A stretch of DNA of 64,000 bases, from contig CAZVPF010000006.1 of assembly GCA_964628195.1 (NCBI GenBank), positions 1 through 64,000 of the forward strand, written 5' to 3'. Below, one piece after another: positions 1-8,537 of the stretch; position 1 is the first letter of the stretch, and every line of letters starts with the position of its first letter. The notes under the pieces were generated by a model. The model had not been told where the DNA came from, searched no databases, and saw only the letters and a program-made list of their open reading frames with translations. The position numbers and the translations under genes were made by a program. Source of the DNA: CAZVPF01 sp964628195 (GTDB lineage: Bacteria; Planctomycetota; Phycisphaerae; Sedimentisphaerales; Anaerohalosphaeraceae).

Positions 1-1
1 G

Positions 2-51
2 TGGCTGGTTTTAACCTGCAAATTACTGGCTGGTTTTAACCCGCAAATTGA
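2..51. repeat. Two-copy 25-bp tandem repeat
   Basis: Two adjacent 25-base units (2-26 and 27-51) begin with TGGCTGGTTTTAACC and match at 22 of 25 positions. The array may continue beyond the left edge of the window. It lies downstream of the accC stop codon. There is no spacer structure as in CRISPR, and I see no gene in 1-259. Its role is unknown. Confidence 0.6.
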
Positions 52-259
52 CAAATATAAGTATACTCGTGTTTGGCTTTGCATTCAGGGGAAATAAAGA
101 GATAGAATCTCTGTCTGTGCCCGGAAACCGGGTTGGTAAAGGTTAGTACCGGCCAGCCTGGTTGTCGGGCAATTTTTTTGGGCGGAAATTTTGCCTGTGC
201 AATTTTAAAATAGTCACCTTGTAAAGCACAAAACCGGTCGGTATCAAAGCGTAAAATAT

Positions 260-1603
260 TTACGCGTTCAGATGTCTTTCGATGAAGCTGGTGTCGACCT
301 TGTTTTTGACGTAAAGGTTGTGCGAGAGTATTTCGAGCTGGGCGGGTATCGTGGTTTTGAGCGGTTCGATTCGGAACTCCCGCAGGGCGCGTTTCATGGT
401 GTTTATCGCCTCTTCTCGCGTGGGTTTGTGTACGATGAGCTTTCCGATCATGGAGTCGTAATAGGGCGATACGTATGAGCCCTGGTTTATATGGGTGTCT
501 ACGCGGACGCCGAGACCTCCGGGTACTACGAACTTGTTGACCGGGCCGGGGCATGGGGAGTAGTTTCGTGCGGGGTCCTCTGCGTTTATTCGACATTCCA
601 TAGCGACACCGGTGAGTTTTATGTCCTTTTGTTTTAGCGTGAGTGGCCGGCCGGCGGCGACTTTGAGCTGCCACTGTATAAGGTCGCAGCCTGTTACCAT
701 TTCTGTTACGGGATGCTCGACCTGTATGCGGGTGTTTACCTCGATGAAGTAGAAGTTTTTGTCCTTGTCGAGCAGGAACTCAACTGTTGCGGCGCTGTAA
801 TAGCCTGCTTCCTTTACGAGCCTAAGTGCCGAGGTGCATAGCTGCTCGCGAGTTTTCTGGTCTATGACAGGACAGGGCGATTCTTCGATGAGCTTCTGGT
901 GACGGCGCTGTATGGTGCAGTCCCGCTCGAAGAAGTGCAGAGCGTTGCCGGTTTTGTCGGCGATTACCTGGACTTCGACGTGTCGGGGCTGTTCGATGAA
1001 TTTTTCGATGTAGAGGGTTCCGTTTTTAAATGCCGCATCGGCTTCGGCGCGGGCTGCCTGGAAACCGCTTTTGAGGCTCATTTCGTTGTGAGCTACGCGC
1101 ATGCCGCGTCCGCCTCCGCCAGCGGCTGCTTTTATCATTACGGGATAGCCGATTTTTTCAGCGATTTTTACCGCCTCGTTTTCGTCTGCCACTTCTCCAT
1201 CGGAGCCGGGTACCATGGGGACCCGTGCTTTTTTGGCTATCTCTCTTGCCTGGACCTTGTCGCCGAGTATGCGCATTGACTCGGCGGAGGGGCCTATGAA
1301 GGCAATTCCACACTCGCTGCATATTTCCGCAAAGTGGGCGTTTTCTGCGAGGAAGCCGTAGCCGGGGTGAATGGCCTCGGCGTCTGTGACCTCGGCTGCG
1401 CTGATTATCGCGGGTATATTGAGATAGCTTTTGGCGGCAGGTGCCGGGCCGATGCAGACCGCTTCGTCTGCGAGGCTGATGTAGTCCATGTCTTTGTCGG
1501 CTTGTGAGTATACGACGACGGCCTCGATTCCGAGCTCGTGGCAGGCCCTGATGATTCTAAGTGCTATTTCGCCGCGGTTGGCTATCAGTATCTTGGAAAA
1601 CAT
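260..1603 (-). CDS. accC: Acetyl-CoA carboxylase, biotin carboxylase subunit
   Basis: This cytoplasmic enzyme uses ATP and bicarbonate to carboxylate the biotin on AccB, the first step of fatty acid synthesis. The 447-residue length is normal for stand-alone AccC. The N-terminus starts MFSKILIANRGEIALRI, the typical biotin-carboxylase opening. The ATP-grasp glycine loop GGGGRGMRV lies near residue 165, and the active-site segment EVNTRIQVEHPVTE near residue 290. The ATG at 1603 has an AGGGA ribosome-binding site just upstream. It follows accB by about 48 bases on the same strand, so the two form the usual accBC operon. It is a core gene and differs in theme from everything right of the tRNA. 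The identification is secure. Confidence 0.97.
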   Translation of the reverse strand: MFSKILIANRGEIALRIIRACHELGIEAVVVYSQADKDMDYISLADEAVCIGPAPAAKSYLNIPAIISAAEVTDAEAIHPGYGFLAENAHFAEICSECGIAFIGPSAESMRILGDKVQAREIAKKARVPMVPGSDGEVADENEAVKIAEKIGYPVMIKAAAGGGGRGMRVAHNEMSLKSGFQAARAEADAAFKNGTLYIEKFIEQPRHVEVQVIADKTGNALHFFERDCTIQRRHQKLIEESPCPVIDQKTREQLCTSALRLVKEAGYYSAATVEFLLDKDKNFYFIEVNTRIQVEHPVTEMVTGCDLIQWQLKVAAGRPLTLKQKDIKLTGVAMECRINAEDPARNYSPCPGPVNKFVVPGGLGVRVDTHINQGSYVSPYYDSMIGKLIVHKPTREEAINTMKRALREFRIEPLKTTIPAQLEILSHNLYVKNKVDTSFIERHLNA

Positions 1604-1651
1604 ATTTCATCCCTGTCATTTGAAACGCTGAATTTATCCGGTCGGTTCCGT

Positions 1652-2158
1652 TCAGTCCGGTTTTACTTTGAACAGGACCTGGCCGTATTCTATTGCCTGG
1701 CCGGCTTTGCAGAGTATTTCGACAATCGTTCCGCTGCATTCCGCCTTGATCTCGTTCATGACTTTCATTGCCTCAATTATGCAGACTACTGTGTCGGGGT
1801 CGACCTTGTCGCCGGTTTTGATGAAAGGATCGGAATCGGGGCTTGGCGAGATGTAGAAAGTTCCGACGATAGGCGATGGGATTTCGATGAGGTTTTCGTC
1901 TTTTGCCGGTTCGGCTGCCGGTGCTGCGCCTGTGGCCGGGGCGGCAGCTGGGGCCGGGGCCTGAGGCATTTGCTGCATAGGCATTGGCATTGGCATTGCT
2001 GCCGGCATTGAGACCTGTTTTATTTCCGGGTTAGGTCTTTTCAGGTGTATTTTATTTTCTCCGTCGACTATCTCGAGCTCGACAAGGTCGTTATCCTTCA
2101 TCAGCGAGACAAGATCCTTTACGTTCTCAAACCGCGTCAAATCCTTTTCGGCCGCCAT
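1652..2158 (-). CDS. accB: Biotin carboxyl carrier protein of acetyl-CoA carboxylase
   Basis: The protein carries the biotin that AccC carboxylates and that the carboxyltransferase then discharges onto acetyl-CoA. It has 168 residues: a short helical N-terminal part, a flexible Ala/Pro/Met-rich linker (about residues 60-90), and a C-terminal biotinyl domain with the motif EAMKVMNEI, whose lysine is biotinylated. I chose the ATG at 2158 because AAAGGA sits nine bases upstream. An in-frame TTG at 2176 would start just before that site and is unlikely. It is the first gene of the accBC pair. The promoter should lie in 2160-2300, but I see no convincing -35/-10 pair there. Confidence 0.95.
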   Translation of the reverse strand: MAAEKDLTRFENVKDLVSLMKDNDLVELEIVDGENKIHLKRPNPEIKQVSMPAAMPMPMPMQQMPQAPAPAAAPATGAAPAAEPAKDENLIEIPSPIVGTFYISPSPDSDPFIKTGDKVDPDTVVCIIEAMKVMNEIKAECSGTIVEILCKAGQAIEYGQVLFKVKPD

Positions 2159-2305
2159 GGCTGCTGATCCTTTCAATTAATTGTCTACATGTTTAATCGG
2201 TAAGTATACCCATCCGGTAGTATTATGCAAGAAAATATGCATGAAATCAAATTTGTAATTTTTTCGGTTTTCAGGAGTTTCGGGCCTTAAAAATGGACAT
2301 ATTTC

Positions 2306-2334
2306 TTTAAAAATATATTAAAAAGGTGTATATT
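2306..2334 (+). promoter_or_regulatory. Putative sigma70-type promoter of the tRNA gene
   Basis: A TTTAAA hexamer (2306-2311) and a TATATT hexamer (2329-2334) are separated by 17 bases. They lie about 31 bases before the first base of the tRNA. Hexamer matches are four of six and five of six. The surroundings are AT-rich, so a chance match is possible. Confidence 0.35.
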
Positions 2335-2365
2335 AAGTTTTTGGCCCTTATGGGCCTGTTGTTCA

Positions 2366-2439
2366 GCGTCTGTAGCTCAACTGGACAGAGCATCGGTCTT
2401 CGGAACCGAGGGTTGAGGGTTCGAATCCTTCCAGGCGCG
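2366..2439 (+). tRNA. trnR: tRNA-Arg (anticodon TCG)
   Basis: A complete cloverleaf can be folded by eye. The acceptor stem GCGTCTG pairs with CAGGCGC (one G-U), followed by discriminator G at 2439. The D stem is GCTC/GAGC, the anticodon stem TCGGT/ACCGA, and the T arm GAGGG-TTCGAAT-CCTTC. The seven-base anticodon loop CTTCGGA places TCG at positions 34-36, so it reads CGA arginine codons. CCA is not encoded. It sits alone between the accBC operon and the carbohydrate region. Confidence 0.93.
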
Positions 2440-2460
2440 TTTATTCCATTGTGGGGTTTT

Positions 2461-3516
2461 TCAGCCGAATTTTTCCTGCAAATGTTCGGCCTGGTCGCTG
2501 GTTAGAGGTTCGGTGAAGCTGATAAGCACGCCTTTTGCGCCCACGTTGGCGATGAGTTCATCGATTTTGACAATATCTTCGGGCAGCATAAGCAGCTGGA
2601 CGGATTTTCCAGCTTTTAGAATGCGTTTTACGAGGTCAAACCATTGGGTAATTTCGAAGTTTCCCGCTCCGGGTACCCACTGGACAGCTTTTATTGCGGG
2701 GATGTCGAGCAGGCTGTCGAGAAAATTCACGGCAGGGATGCCGTCGAGGTGATATAAGCCGTACTCGAGGAACTCAGCAAGGTCGCTTATGTGTTCGACG
2801 CAAAATTCCCGGAACATTTCAGGTGAGAGCATGTAAGATGTATCTTCCTGCAACGGGAAAGTCGTGCCGGGTGCCCATATTCCGGCCCAGTTTATACAGC
2901 CCCTGTTGCCGCTTTGGCTGATTATACCCTGGACATCCTTAAAGGCTTCGATCCATATTTGTTTGAAGTGTTTCATTGCACGTTTAACTTCCGCGGGTTT
3001 CGCGACGAGGTCCATCAGGAAGTTCTCGGTTCCGTAGAGACCAGAGAGTATGTCCGTCATTCCCTCAAGAGGGAAGACCGTGACGTAATGATGAGGCTTT
3101 TTGAGGGCCGCAAATTTCTGGTTGAGTTCACGGATAGTCCTGTAGTGGAGGTTGTTTTTATCAAGCGTGATGTCAAGGCACTGCTCGATGCTTTGAGCGA
3201 AAGGCCATGCCCAGACAGTGTCGCGGTTGACGTAATCGACGTTACAGCCAAGGCAAGCGCACATCGAGCTTGCCGCGAAGTCGAGGTTTACGGTGGGGAC
3301 GGCGTGGCAATAATAGCGTGTGTTTTCGACGATTTTTAATGCGCGTTCGATTCGGAAATCAATGTCGAGCCAGAACTTTTTCATGTCGTCGGTGTCGGGC
3401 ACGTTTTGGGGGTTTTCGAGTACAGATGCGAGCACACAGGGTTTTTCCTGTTCACCGAAGGACCACCAGTTAATCAGCTTTTCCTTTATTTCGGGAAACT
3501 TGTCGGCATCGAACAT
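2461..3516 (-). CDS. URO-D-like superfamily protein (divergent, lacks HxC motif)
   Basis: This 351-residue protein resembles the uroporphyrinogen decarboxylase/cobalamin-methyltransferase superfamily (TIM barrel), as many planctomycete proteins do. It lacks the decarboxylase N-terminal signature, so haem synthesis is unlikely. Where methyltransferase relatives have His-x-Cys-Gly, this protein reads YHLDGIPAVNFLDSLL: the histidine remains but Asp replaces the cysteine. The conserved context is still recognisable, including SPEMFREFCVEH about 50 residues earlier. It is the second gene of a minus-strand operon behind the GH28-like gene, with a 49-base gap, and is presumably under the control of the divergent LacI-1. 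It may be a methyltransferase relative that lost zinc chemistry or acts on another substrate. Its substrate cannot be inferred. Family membership is likely; function is open. Confidence 0.75.
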   Translation of the reverse strand: MFDADKFPEIKEKLINWWSFGEQEKPCVLASVLENPQNVPDTDDMKKFWLDIDFRIERALKIVENTRYYCHAVPTVNLDFAASSMCACLGCNVDYVNRDTVWAWPFAQSIEQCLDITLDKNNLHYRTIRELNQKFAALKKPHHYVTVFPLEGMTDILSGLYGTENFLMDLVAKPAEVKRAMKHFKQIWIEAFKDVQGIISQSGNRGCINWAGIWAPGTTFPLQEDTSYMLSPEMFREFCVEHISDLAEFLEYGLYHLDGIPAVNFLDSLLDIPAIKAVQWVPGAGNFEITQWFDLVKRILKAGKSVQLLMLPEDIVKIDELIANVGAKGVLISFTEPLTSDQAEHLQEKFG

Positions 3517-3565
3517 TTAGGCTAATCCTTTCCAAATATGGCTTTAGAGATTATTTTATGCAGTT

Positions 3566-5083
3566 TCAGTTATTCCTTTCCGTGTCAGGATGGTTGGCTA
3601 TTATAGTGATATTTTCTGTGTTTTCACCTTCCAAGTCTACAAATTTTGAAATATCGCCGAGGGCCCGGCAGCCGTGAACGAATGCGCGTGTTGTATTTCG
3701 GAGCTTTATCAGGCAGTCTGCATCGGGGTCGCCCTGGGCCGTGAAAGATGAAAGCTCGAGGTCCTCGACATCCTCGCAGACCACAGCGGGGCGCTGGTCG
3801 GGGTTTTCGAGTTCGAACCTGACATTGCTAAGCGAGAGCCCTTTTACGTGTCGGGCGTAAAGGCCGTATGCCGGCAAAGTTCCGAACATGTGGTATTCGG
3901 GGTATTCATCGGGAAGTTCGGGTATTTCGCGTTGAGCATGTTCGCGGGTTCCGCCTCCGTGGAAAGTTATATTTATATTACTGAAGAAAACGTTTTCAAT
4001 GCAATGGCCCGGAAGGCCGGTCAGGCTGATGGATGACAAATATTCGCCGTCCATCCGGGGGACCTCGAAATCCTCGGGCCTTGCGTTTTCTATGACGTTG
4101 GCGCGGATATTGTTGAACCTGATGTTGCTAAGTTTTCCGACGGGGGGGGATTTTTCTCTTTGTTTGGTCCAGCCGAGCCATCCGGCGAGCCTTAGTGAGA
4201 ATGGACCGGTAACGTCTTTCATTACTATATTGTCGAATGAGATATTTTCCATTACCCCGCCTTCTGTTTGCTGAATCTTAATGGGGCATCCGTAAGTATC
4301 CTTCATAACGCAGTTTGAGACGGTGATATTTGTGAATTTTCCTTCGGCAAGCGGACCGAGACGAATTGCCGACCAGCGTGTTGTGAACGAACAGTTGGTT
4401 ACGGTGATATTTTCCGCAGCGCCAAAAAGGGCAATACAGTCATCCGTGCAGAAAACGCTGGTGTCGGAGATGAAAACTTTTTTGCAATGATGGAACTCAA
4501 AGCCGTCCCCGTTCTGGTTGGTTCGGTTATGAATTTTAACTCCAGTGACGATTACGGACCGGCATTGGAGAAAAGTACATGCGTAGCATGGTCCGTTTTC
4601 GAAGGATATATTCGATACATCGACGTTTTGGCAATTTGTGAAGCGGACCATCACGGGTCTTTCGCGGGGCTGGTCGGATTCTGCCATTGAAACGTCCTCG
4701 AAATTGTAAGCTTCTGCGCCGCAAGGGAAGAACTGTCCGTTTCCGTTTATTTTGCCCATGCCGGTAATGCCCACATTTTTTGCATTTTCCGCAAAGACGA
4801 GGCACTTGCTGAAAACATTTATTGTATTCTCGTTACAAGCGGATTGGCCGGCATTGTCGTAATCTTCGATATTATTGCTGCCCAAGAGCACGGCACCGGG
4901 GCCGAGGTGCAGCGTAACATTATCCTTTATATATATAGTTCCGGACAGATAAGTGCCTGCGGGCAAGAGGACTGTTCCGCCGCCTTTAGCGGTGCAGGTG
5001 TCTATGGCCTTTTGTATCGGTTCGGTGTCGAGGGAAAGTCCATCGCCTTTTGCGCCGAAATTGGTGACATCGTAGTAATTCAT
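3566..5083 (-). CDS. GH28-like right-handed beta-helix glycoside hydrolase
   Basis: The 505-residue protein belongs to the polygalacturonase-like (GH28/pectin lyase fold) group. The N-terminus has the family hallmark VTNFGAKGDG and a stretch ending GGGTVLLPAGTYLSG, followed by repeated beta-helix turns. The acidic motifs are present as NGDGFEF and DDCIALFG, and an IKI segment replaces the RIK motif. The GHG histidine motif of classical GH28 enzymes is not visible; the equivalent region reads WSAIRLGPLAEG. There is no signal peptide, so it probably acts on imported oligosaccharides in the cytoplasm. I chose ATG 5083, which has AAAGG eight bases upstream, rather than TTG at 5089. It is the first gene of the minus-strand operon with the URO-D-like gene and is divergent from LacI-1. 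The exact substrate is unknown. Confidence 0.85.
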   Translation of the reverse strand: MNYYDVTNFGAKGDGLSLDTEPIQKAIDTCTAKGGGTVLLPAGTYLSGTIYIKDNVTLHLGPGAVLLGSNNIEDYDNAGQSACNENTINVFSKCLVFAENAKNVGITGMGKINGNGQFFPCGAEAYNFEDVSMAESDQPRERPVMVRFTNCQNVDVSNISFENGPCYACTFLQCRSVIVTGVKIHNRTNQNGDGFEFHHCKKVFISDTSVFCTDDCIALFGAAENITVTNCSFTTRWSAIRLGPLAEGKFTNITVSNCVMKDTYGCPIKIQQTEGGVMENISFDNIVMKDVTGPFSLRLAGWLGWTKQREKSPPVGKLSNIRFNNIRANVIENARPEDFEVPRMDGEYLSSISLTGLPGHCIENVFFSNINITFHGGGTREHAQREIPELPDEYPEYHMFGTLPAYGLYARHVKGLSLSNVRFELENPDQRPAVVCEDVEDLELSSFTAQGDPDADCLIKLRNTTRAFVHGCRALGDISKFVDLEGENTENITIIANHPDTERNN

Positions 5084-5376
5084 GCCCAAAACCTTTCATT
5101 TTATCTATACTTTGTCGCTTATTTGCAAAATGCCCGATTTGCAATCCACAGGCACTCCAAAACAGGCCTTTGCCGATAAAGCCTTTATTTATATGGACTT
5201 ACCGAACACACCCTCTTATTACAGTGTTTTATTATTCCATTTTTTTGCGATATTGCAACTTATTTTGCAAAAATAACTGACCTTTTGCATTTTTTTATTG
5301 CAATATAATAAAGCTGCTGATATTATTACCATATCACCAAAAGCCCTTTTCGGGAATGGAAATGGAGATTTGACTT
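5084..5376. promoter_or_regulatory. Divergent control region with five TTGCAA motifs
   Basis: This region separates the GH28-like gene (minus strand) and LacI-1 (plus strand). TTGCAA, a perfect palindrome, occurs at 5123-5128, 5139-5144, 5253-5258, 5265-5270 and 5298-5303, with a partial copy TTGCAT at 5285-5290. Several are extended, for example TTTTGCAAAA at 5263-5272. A perfect -10 hexamer TATAAT lies at 5304-5309, directly abutting the last motif. This would suit repression of the regulator itself. On the minus strand, TTGCAA at 5253-5258 could also serve as a -35 for the GH28 gene, with AATAAT 16 bases further on. The repeated motif is visible; its recognition by LacI-1 is inferred. Confidence 0.5.
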
Positions 5377-6402
5377 ATGTCGATCATAGAAATAGCGAAA
5401 AATGCCGGGGTTTCACCTTCCACAGTCTCTCGCGTTATCAATAATAAACCGGGTATTGCCGAATCGACAAGGACGCTTGTGTTCAGTGCTATGGATAAAG
5501 TTGGTTATGTTCCCAAAGCCGCCCATTCTCGTCCCGGTCGAAAGACTAATGGAGTGAATATGCCGAAGTTATCCAATGTAGCCTTTATTTCTTTCGCCCG
5601 CTATCGTTCGCAGCTTCAAAGCCCTGTTTACGCCGAGATCATCCACGGTGTCGAAGAGGAGCTTGCAAAAGCCGATATGAATATGATGTTCAAGCAGGTG
5701 CGTGAAGACAACGACATTTCCGAGTGGTTTTCCAACAGGGAGCTTGATGGAATCATACTTTTTTCTCCCGAGGGCAAGCTTGGCGACTGGGTGAGGATAA
5801 ACCATAAGACGGTGCCTGTTGTTTCTATTCTTGGGTGGCAGACAGGTTTCGGCTGGTGCGATAAGATCAGCTACAACACGCCCGCGGTAGCGGAATTGGC
5901 ATTTGAGTATATTCAGAGGAAAAGGCACCGCCGGATTCTGGTTTTAGACTGCCAAAGGCACACTCAAAGGCTCAGTGACCTGGCTGAAAAAAATGGAATA
6001 GAAGTGGTTTGCCTAAGAAATGAGGATGGTTTTTATATTACAAACGAACAGGAAAACCGTCCCGACCAGGCGTCTCTTTATGAGAAATTCGATGAGTATC
6101 TTGCAGGCAATGATCTTCCGAGTGCGATATTTTTGCCTGCGGACGCATTCGCTGTTCCAGTTTATTCCTTATTAATGCAGAAAGGGTATACGGCAGGGAA
6201 GGATTTCGAGGTGGTTTCGGTGAATAATGAAGCAAGCCTGCTTGACGGTCTTCATCCGCGGCCTGCGACTGTCGATATACAGTCTTATGAAATGGGAAGG
6301 GCTGCGGTACAGAGGCTTTTGTGGAGGAAAGAGCATCCGGACGAACCCCGTTTGACGCTTACTATAGATCCGCTTTTTATTGAGCCCGAGCCCGTGTTAT
6401 GA
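5377..6402 (+). CDS. LacI-family transcriptional regulator (regulon 1)
   Basis: This 341-residue regulator has an N-terminal helix-turn-helix (about residues 2-25, IEIAKNAGVSPSTVSRVINN) followed by the hinge and a periplasmic-binding-protein-like effector domain (about residues 65-335). LacI-family proteins bind palindromic operators as dimers and release or grip DNA when a sugar binds. It is divergent from the GH28/URO-D operon and upstream of the PEP-CTERM/dockerin genes, so it probably controls both directions. It is clearly paralogous to the regulator at 40042: both share the opening MSIIE and a C-terminal segment of the form LL-GL-PRPAT-DI. GGAG upstream supports the ATG at 5377. The inducer is unknown. 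Confidence 0.93.
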   Translation: MSIIEIAKNAGVSPSTVSRVINNKPGIAESTRTLVFSAMDKVGYVPKAAHSRPGRKTNGVNMPKLSNVAFISFARYRSQLQSPVYAEIIHGVEEELAKADMNMMFKQVREDNDISEWFSNRELDGIILFSPEGKLGDWVRINHKTVPVVSILGWQTGFGWCDKISYNTPAVAELAFEYIQRKRHRRILVLDCQRHTQRLSDLAEKNGIEVVCLRNEDGFYITNEQENRPDQASLYEKFDEYLAGNDLPSAIFLPADAFAVPVYSLLMQKGYTAGKDFEVVSVNNEASLLDGLHPRPATVDIQSYEMGRAAVQRLLWRKEHPDEPRLTLTIDPLFIEPEPVL

Positions 6403-6470
6403 GGTTGGGGTGTTAATGTTTAAATGTTAATTAGAATATGGTTTTTGGAGAAAGGAAGGAGAGGTGCGTT

Positions 6471-7238
6471 ATGAAGAGAAAGTATGTAAACCAGAAAATT
6501 GTTTATTTAGTGGCGCTATTAACATTGCTGCTTAGCGTAAGCTCGGTAAACGCTGTATTTGTGAGCAGGACAACCGACTGGGCAAATGACACTCATGTGG
6601 ACGGTACAAATTCACACGGAAACTGGCAGTACTGGATCAAAGAGTTCGCGTTTGACAGGCTTGATTATTCGCCGGGTGAGCTCAACGCCCTGAATTATGC
6701 AAGCAGCCATAACCGATATCAATTGTATGATACGGTGGACGGGTGGTGGCAGTACCATACAATCGCGGATGCGTCTACATTTGAGACTTTATGGAATTCC
6801 AACGGCATCGATTACGGCAAGCAGTCCTGGGTTGTTGCTACTTTTAAGAACCCCGAGTCTTTCGCAATTGATGTAGACATTTCCGGGGCTACGACATGGC
6901 AGATGGACCGTACGGCAAGCACAGTTCATACCGGAATTGTAAAATTTGAGATTGCTGTTATAAGTTCCGACTTTTCGAGTAAAACCGCAGAATGGGTGTA
7001 CGAAGAGTCCACTAACGCCGCCATTGGGACGTATAACGTGCCGGACCCTGCATTATCAGGGGTTACAGTTGCTCCGGGCGAGTATATCGCATTCGCATTC
7101 AGGGGCAACCGTTATAATTACAGAAATACGACCTGGCATAATTCAGCGTTGACTATGGAATATATTCCCGAGCCGGCGACGGTGGCGCTGCTGGGTCTTG
7201 GCGGTCTTGCTCTGGGTCGTAAACGCAGTATGGTGTAA
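6471..7238 (+). CDS. Secreted PEP-CTERM protein with NSHG-type domain
   Basis: The 255-residue protein has a signal peptide (about residues 1-28), one domain of about 200 residues, and a PEP-CTERM tail at residues 232-255 (IPEPATVALLGLGGLALGRK: Pro-Glu-Pro, hydrophobic helix, basic end). PEP-CTERM tails are recognised by exosortases, which remove the tail; no exosortase gene is in this window. The main domain begins with TNSHGNWQYW and ends with NYRNTTWHNSALTM. It is very similar to the third repeat of the 814-residue protein encoded two genes downstream. I chose ATG 6471 because AAGGAAGGAGAGG lies just upstream; an in-frame ATG at 6438 precedes that site. Domain function is unknown, possibly carbohydrate binding. 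It is probably co-transcribed with the following dockerin genes. Confidence 0.88.
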   Translation: MKRKYVNQKIVYLVALLTLLLSVSSVNAVFVSRTTDWANDTHVDGTNSHGNWQYWIKEFAFDRLDYSPGELNALNYASSHNRYQLYDTVDGWWQYHTIADASTFETLWNSNGIDYGKQSWVVATFKNPESFAIDVDISGATTWQMDRTASTVHTGIVKFEIAVISSDFSSKTAEWVYEESTNAAIGTYNVPDPALSGVTVAPGEYIAFAFRGNRYNYRNTTWHNSALTMEYIPEPATVALLGLGGLALGRKRSMV

Positions 7239-7286
7239 ATTACTGTTAGTGCAGAACTAATATACTTCTTAACGAAAAGGAGAGTA

Positions 7287-8501
7287 ATGATGAAGAAAAA
7301 ATGCTTAATAACATTCGTTTTACTGTTGGCTGCGCTGCTTTCCTGTCAGAATCTTTTTGCCGATATCAATCTCGGCAGAAACGGTGACTGGTCGGCGAGC
7401 AATGCAGGTTCCGATCCCAACGGGCACGGCACATCATGGGACGGCGGGACGGTGGCCTGGACCTACTACACAAAGTGGGTCGAACCTTTCGATGCCACGG
7501 TTTACCCTGGTCCTGATTATTCACCGGGTGAATTAGTAAAAATGCCTTTCAGGCAGGACAAGGCGGGCTTTTACGATCCATTTGAGACAACGAACAGTCA
7601 TATCATTTGGGAGTATGAAACGATGGGTCTGATTGACAGGCTGTATGTGTACTGGAATTCAATATCATCTCAAACAGGGGGTTCGGCGCCTCCTTATGAG
7701 CCCCTTGCACCTTACGGTAAGCAGCAGTGGTGCGTGGCGATATTTACAAATAATTTCGGTTTCGATATTTCTGTAGATATTTCAGGGGCCAGTGAGATAC
7801 AAACTGCGCAAAAGGGTTATCTTGACGGCACCAAAGCCGAGATCGCGAAAATCAATGCCGCTTTCGACAGCAAAACACCATTGTGGTCCTACGAATTCGC
7901 CGCGGGTCCATACCTTGACGGAAATGCTTATCCATGGAATAACGGTTGGGTAACTTCTCACATCTTCGGGGATTTCATGCTGGAGAGCGCTTTGCAGAAT
8001 ATTACGCTCGCCGCGGGCGAATCGCTGGCATTTGGTTTAAGAGCCGGGAATCGCGAAGGCGAGGTAGATGTTTTTGACCCTGAGAGCCAGTTTTTATTTA
8101 CAAGCTGGGTAGATGACGAGGTTGTTCTTACTGTTTCTTCGACGCAGGCATTGACCCTTACTATTGCGACGAACCCTGCGGGCAATGAAGGCGCGACAAC
8201 AGGCGCGGGGACCTATTCACTTGGAGATACTGCAAGTGTCAGCGCTTCTGATTTCAGCGATTGCGGAAATAATGTTGTTTACAAATTTGATCACTGGGAA
8301 GGCGATGTGGCTGACCCCGGTTCGGCGCAGACAACTGTCCTGATGGGTTCAGACGAGGCTATCACGGCTGTTTATGCGGCGACCGCTGAGTGCGGCGATG
8401 AGTGTCATCCTGTGCCGGCGGGCAGTGTTGACGGAGATTGTGATGTCGACATTGACGACCTGGGAGATTTGGCAGCGAACTGGCTTGACAGTTCTATATA
8501 G
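7287..8501 (+). CDS. Secreted protein with NSHG-like domain and half-dockerin tail
   Basis: The protein has 404 residues and a signal peptide ending near residue 25 (NLFA). The large domain (about 27-285) is a divergent relative of the domain in the neighbouring PEP-CTERM protein: it has DPNGHGTSWD near the start, DYSPGELV, and YGKQQWCVAIFTN. A repeat resembling InlB B-type or 'bacterial repeat' modules follows (about 290-360, with CGNNVVYKFDHWEG). The end is CGDECHPVP and one calcium-loop dockerin-like motif, DGDCDVDIDDLGDLAANWL (about 379-400). Classical dockerins have two such loops. A strong AAAAGGAG site precedes the ATG. It lies between the PEP-CTERM gene and the 814-residue gene. It is probably an extracellular binding protein; no catalytic motif was recognised. 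Confidence 0.82.
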   Translation: MMKKKCLITFVLLLAALLSCQNLFADINLGRNGDWSASNAGSDPNGHGTSWDGGTVAWTYYTKWVEPFDATVYPGPDYSPGELVKMPFRQDKAGFYDPFETTNSHIIWEYETMGLIDRLYVYWNSISSQTGGSAPPYEPLAPYGKQQWCVAIFTNNFGFDISVDISGASEIQTAQKGYLDGTKAEIAKINAAFDSKTPLWSYEFAAGPYLDGNAYPWNNGWVTSHIFGDFMLESALQNITLAAGESLAFGLRAGNREGEVDVFDPESQFLFTSWVDDEVVLTVSSTQALTLTIATNPAGNEGATTGAGTYSLGDTASVSASDFSDCGNNVVYKFDHWEGDVADPGSAQTTVLMGSDEAITAVYAATAECGDECHPVPAGSVDGDCDVDIDDLGDLAANWLDSSI

Positions 8502-8537
8502 TTCAAGGTGAATAATTAATCCCATGAAAGGAGATTT

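Noticed and set aside
2..51. Direct repeats considered as the end of a CRISPR array
   Set aside because: The two units are directly adjacent with no spacer between them.
36..674. A 212-codon minus-strand reading frame overlapping the end of accC
   Set aside because: It lies in another frame over accC, has Arg/His-rich low-complexity composition and no family resemblance.
2461..3516. URO-D-like genes considered as haem-biosynthetic hemE
   Set aside because: None of the four has the N-terminal decarboxylase signature, and all lie among carbohydrate genes, not tetrapyrrole genes.
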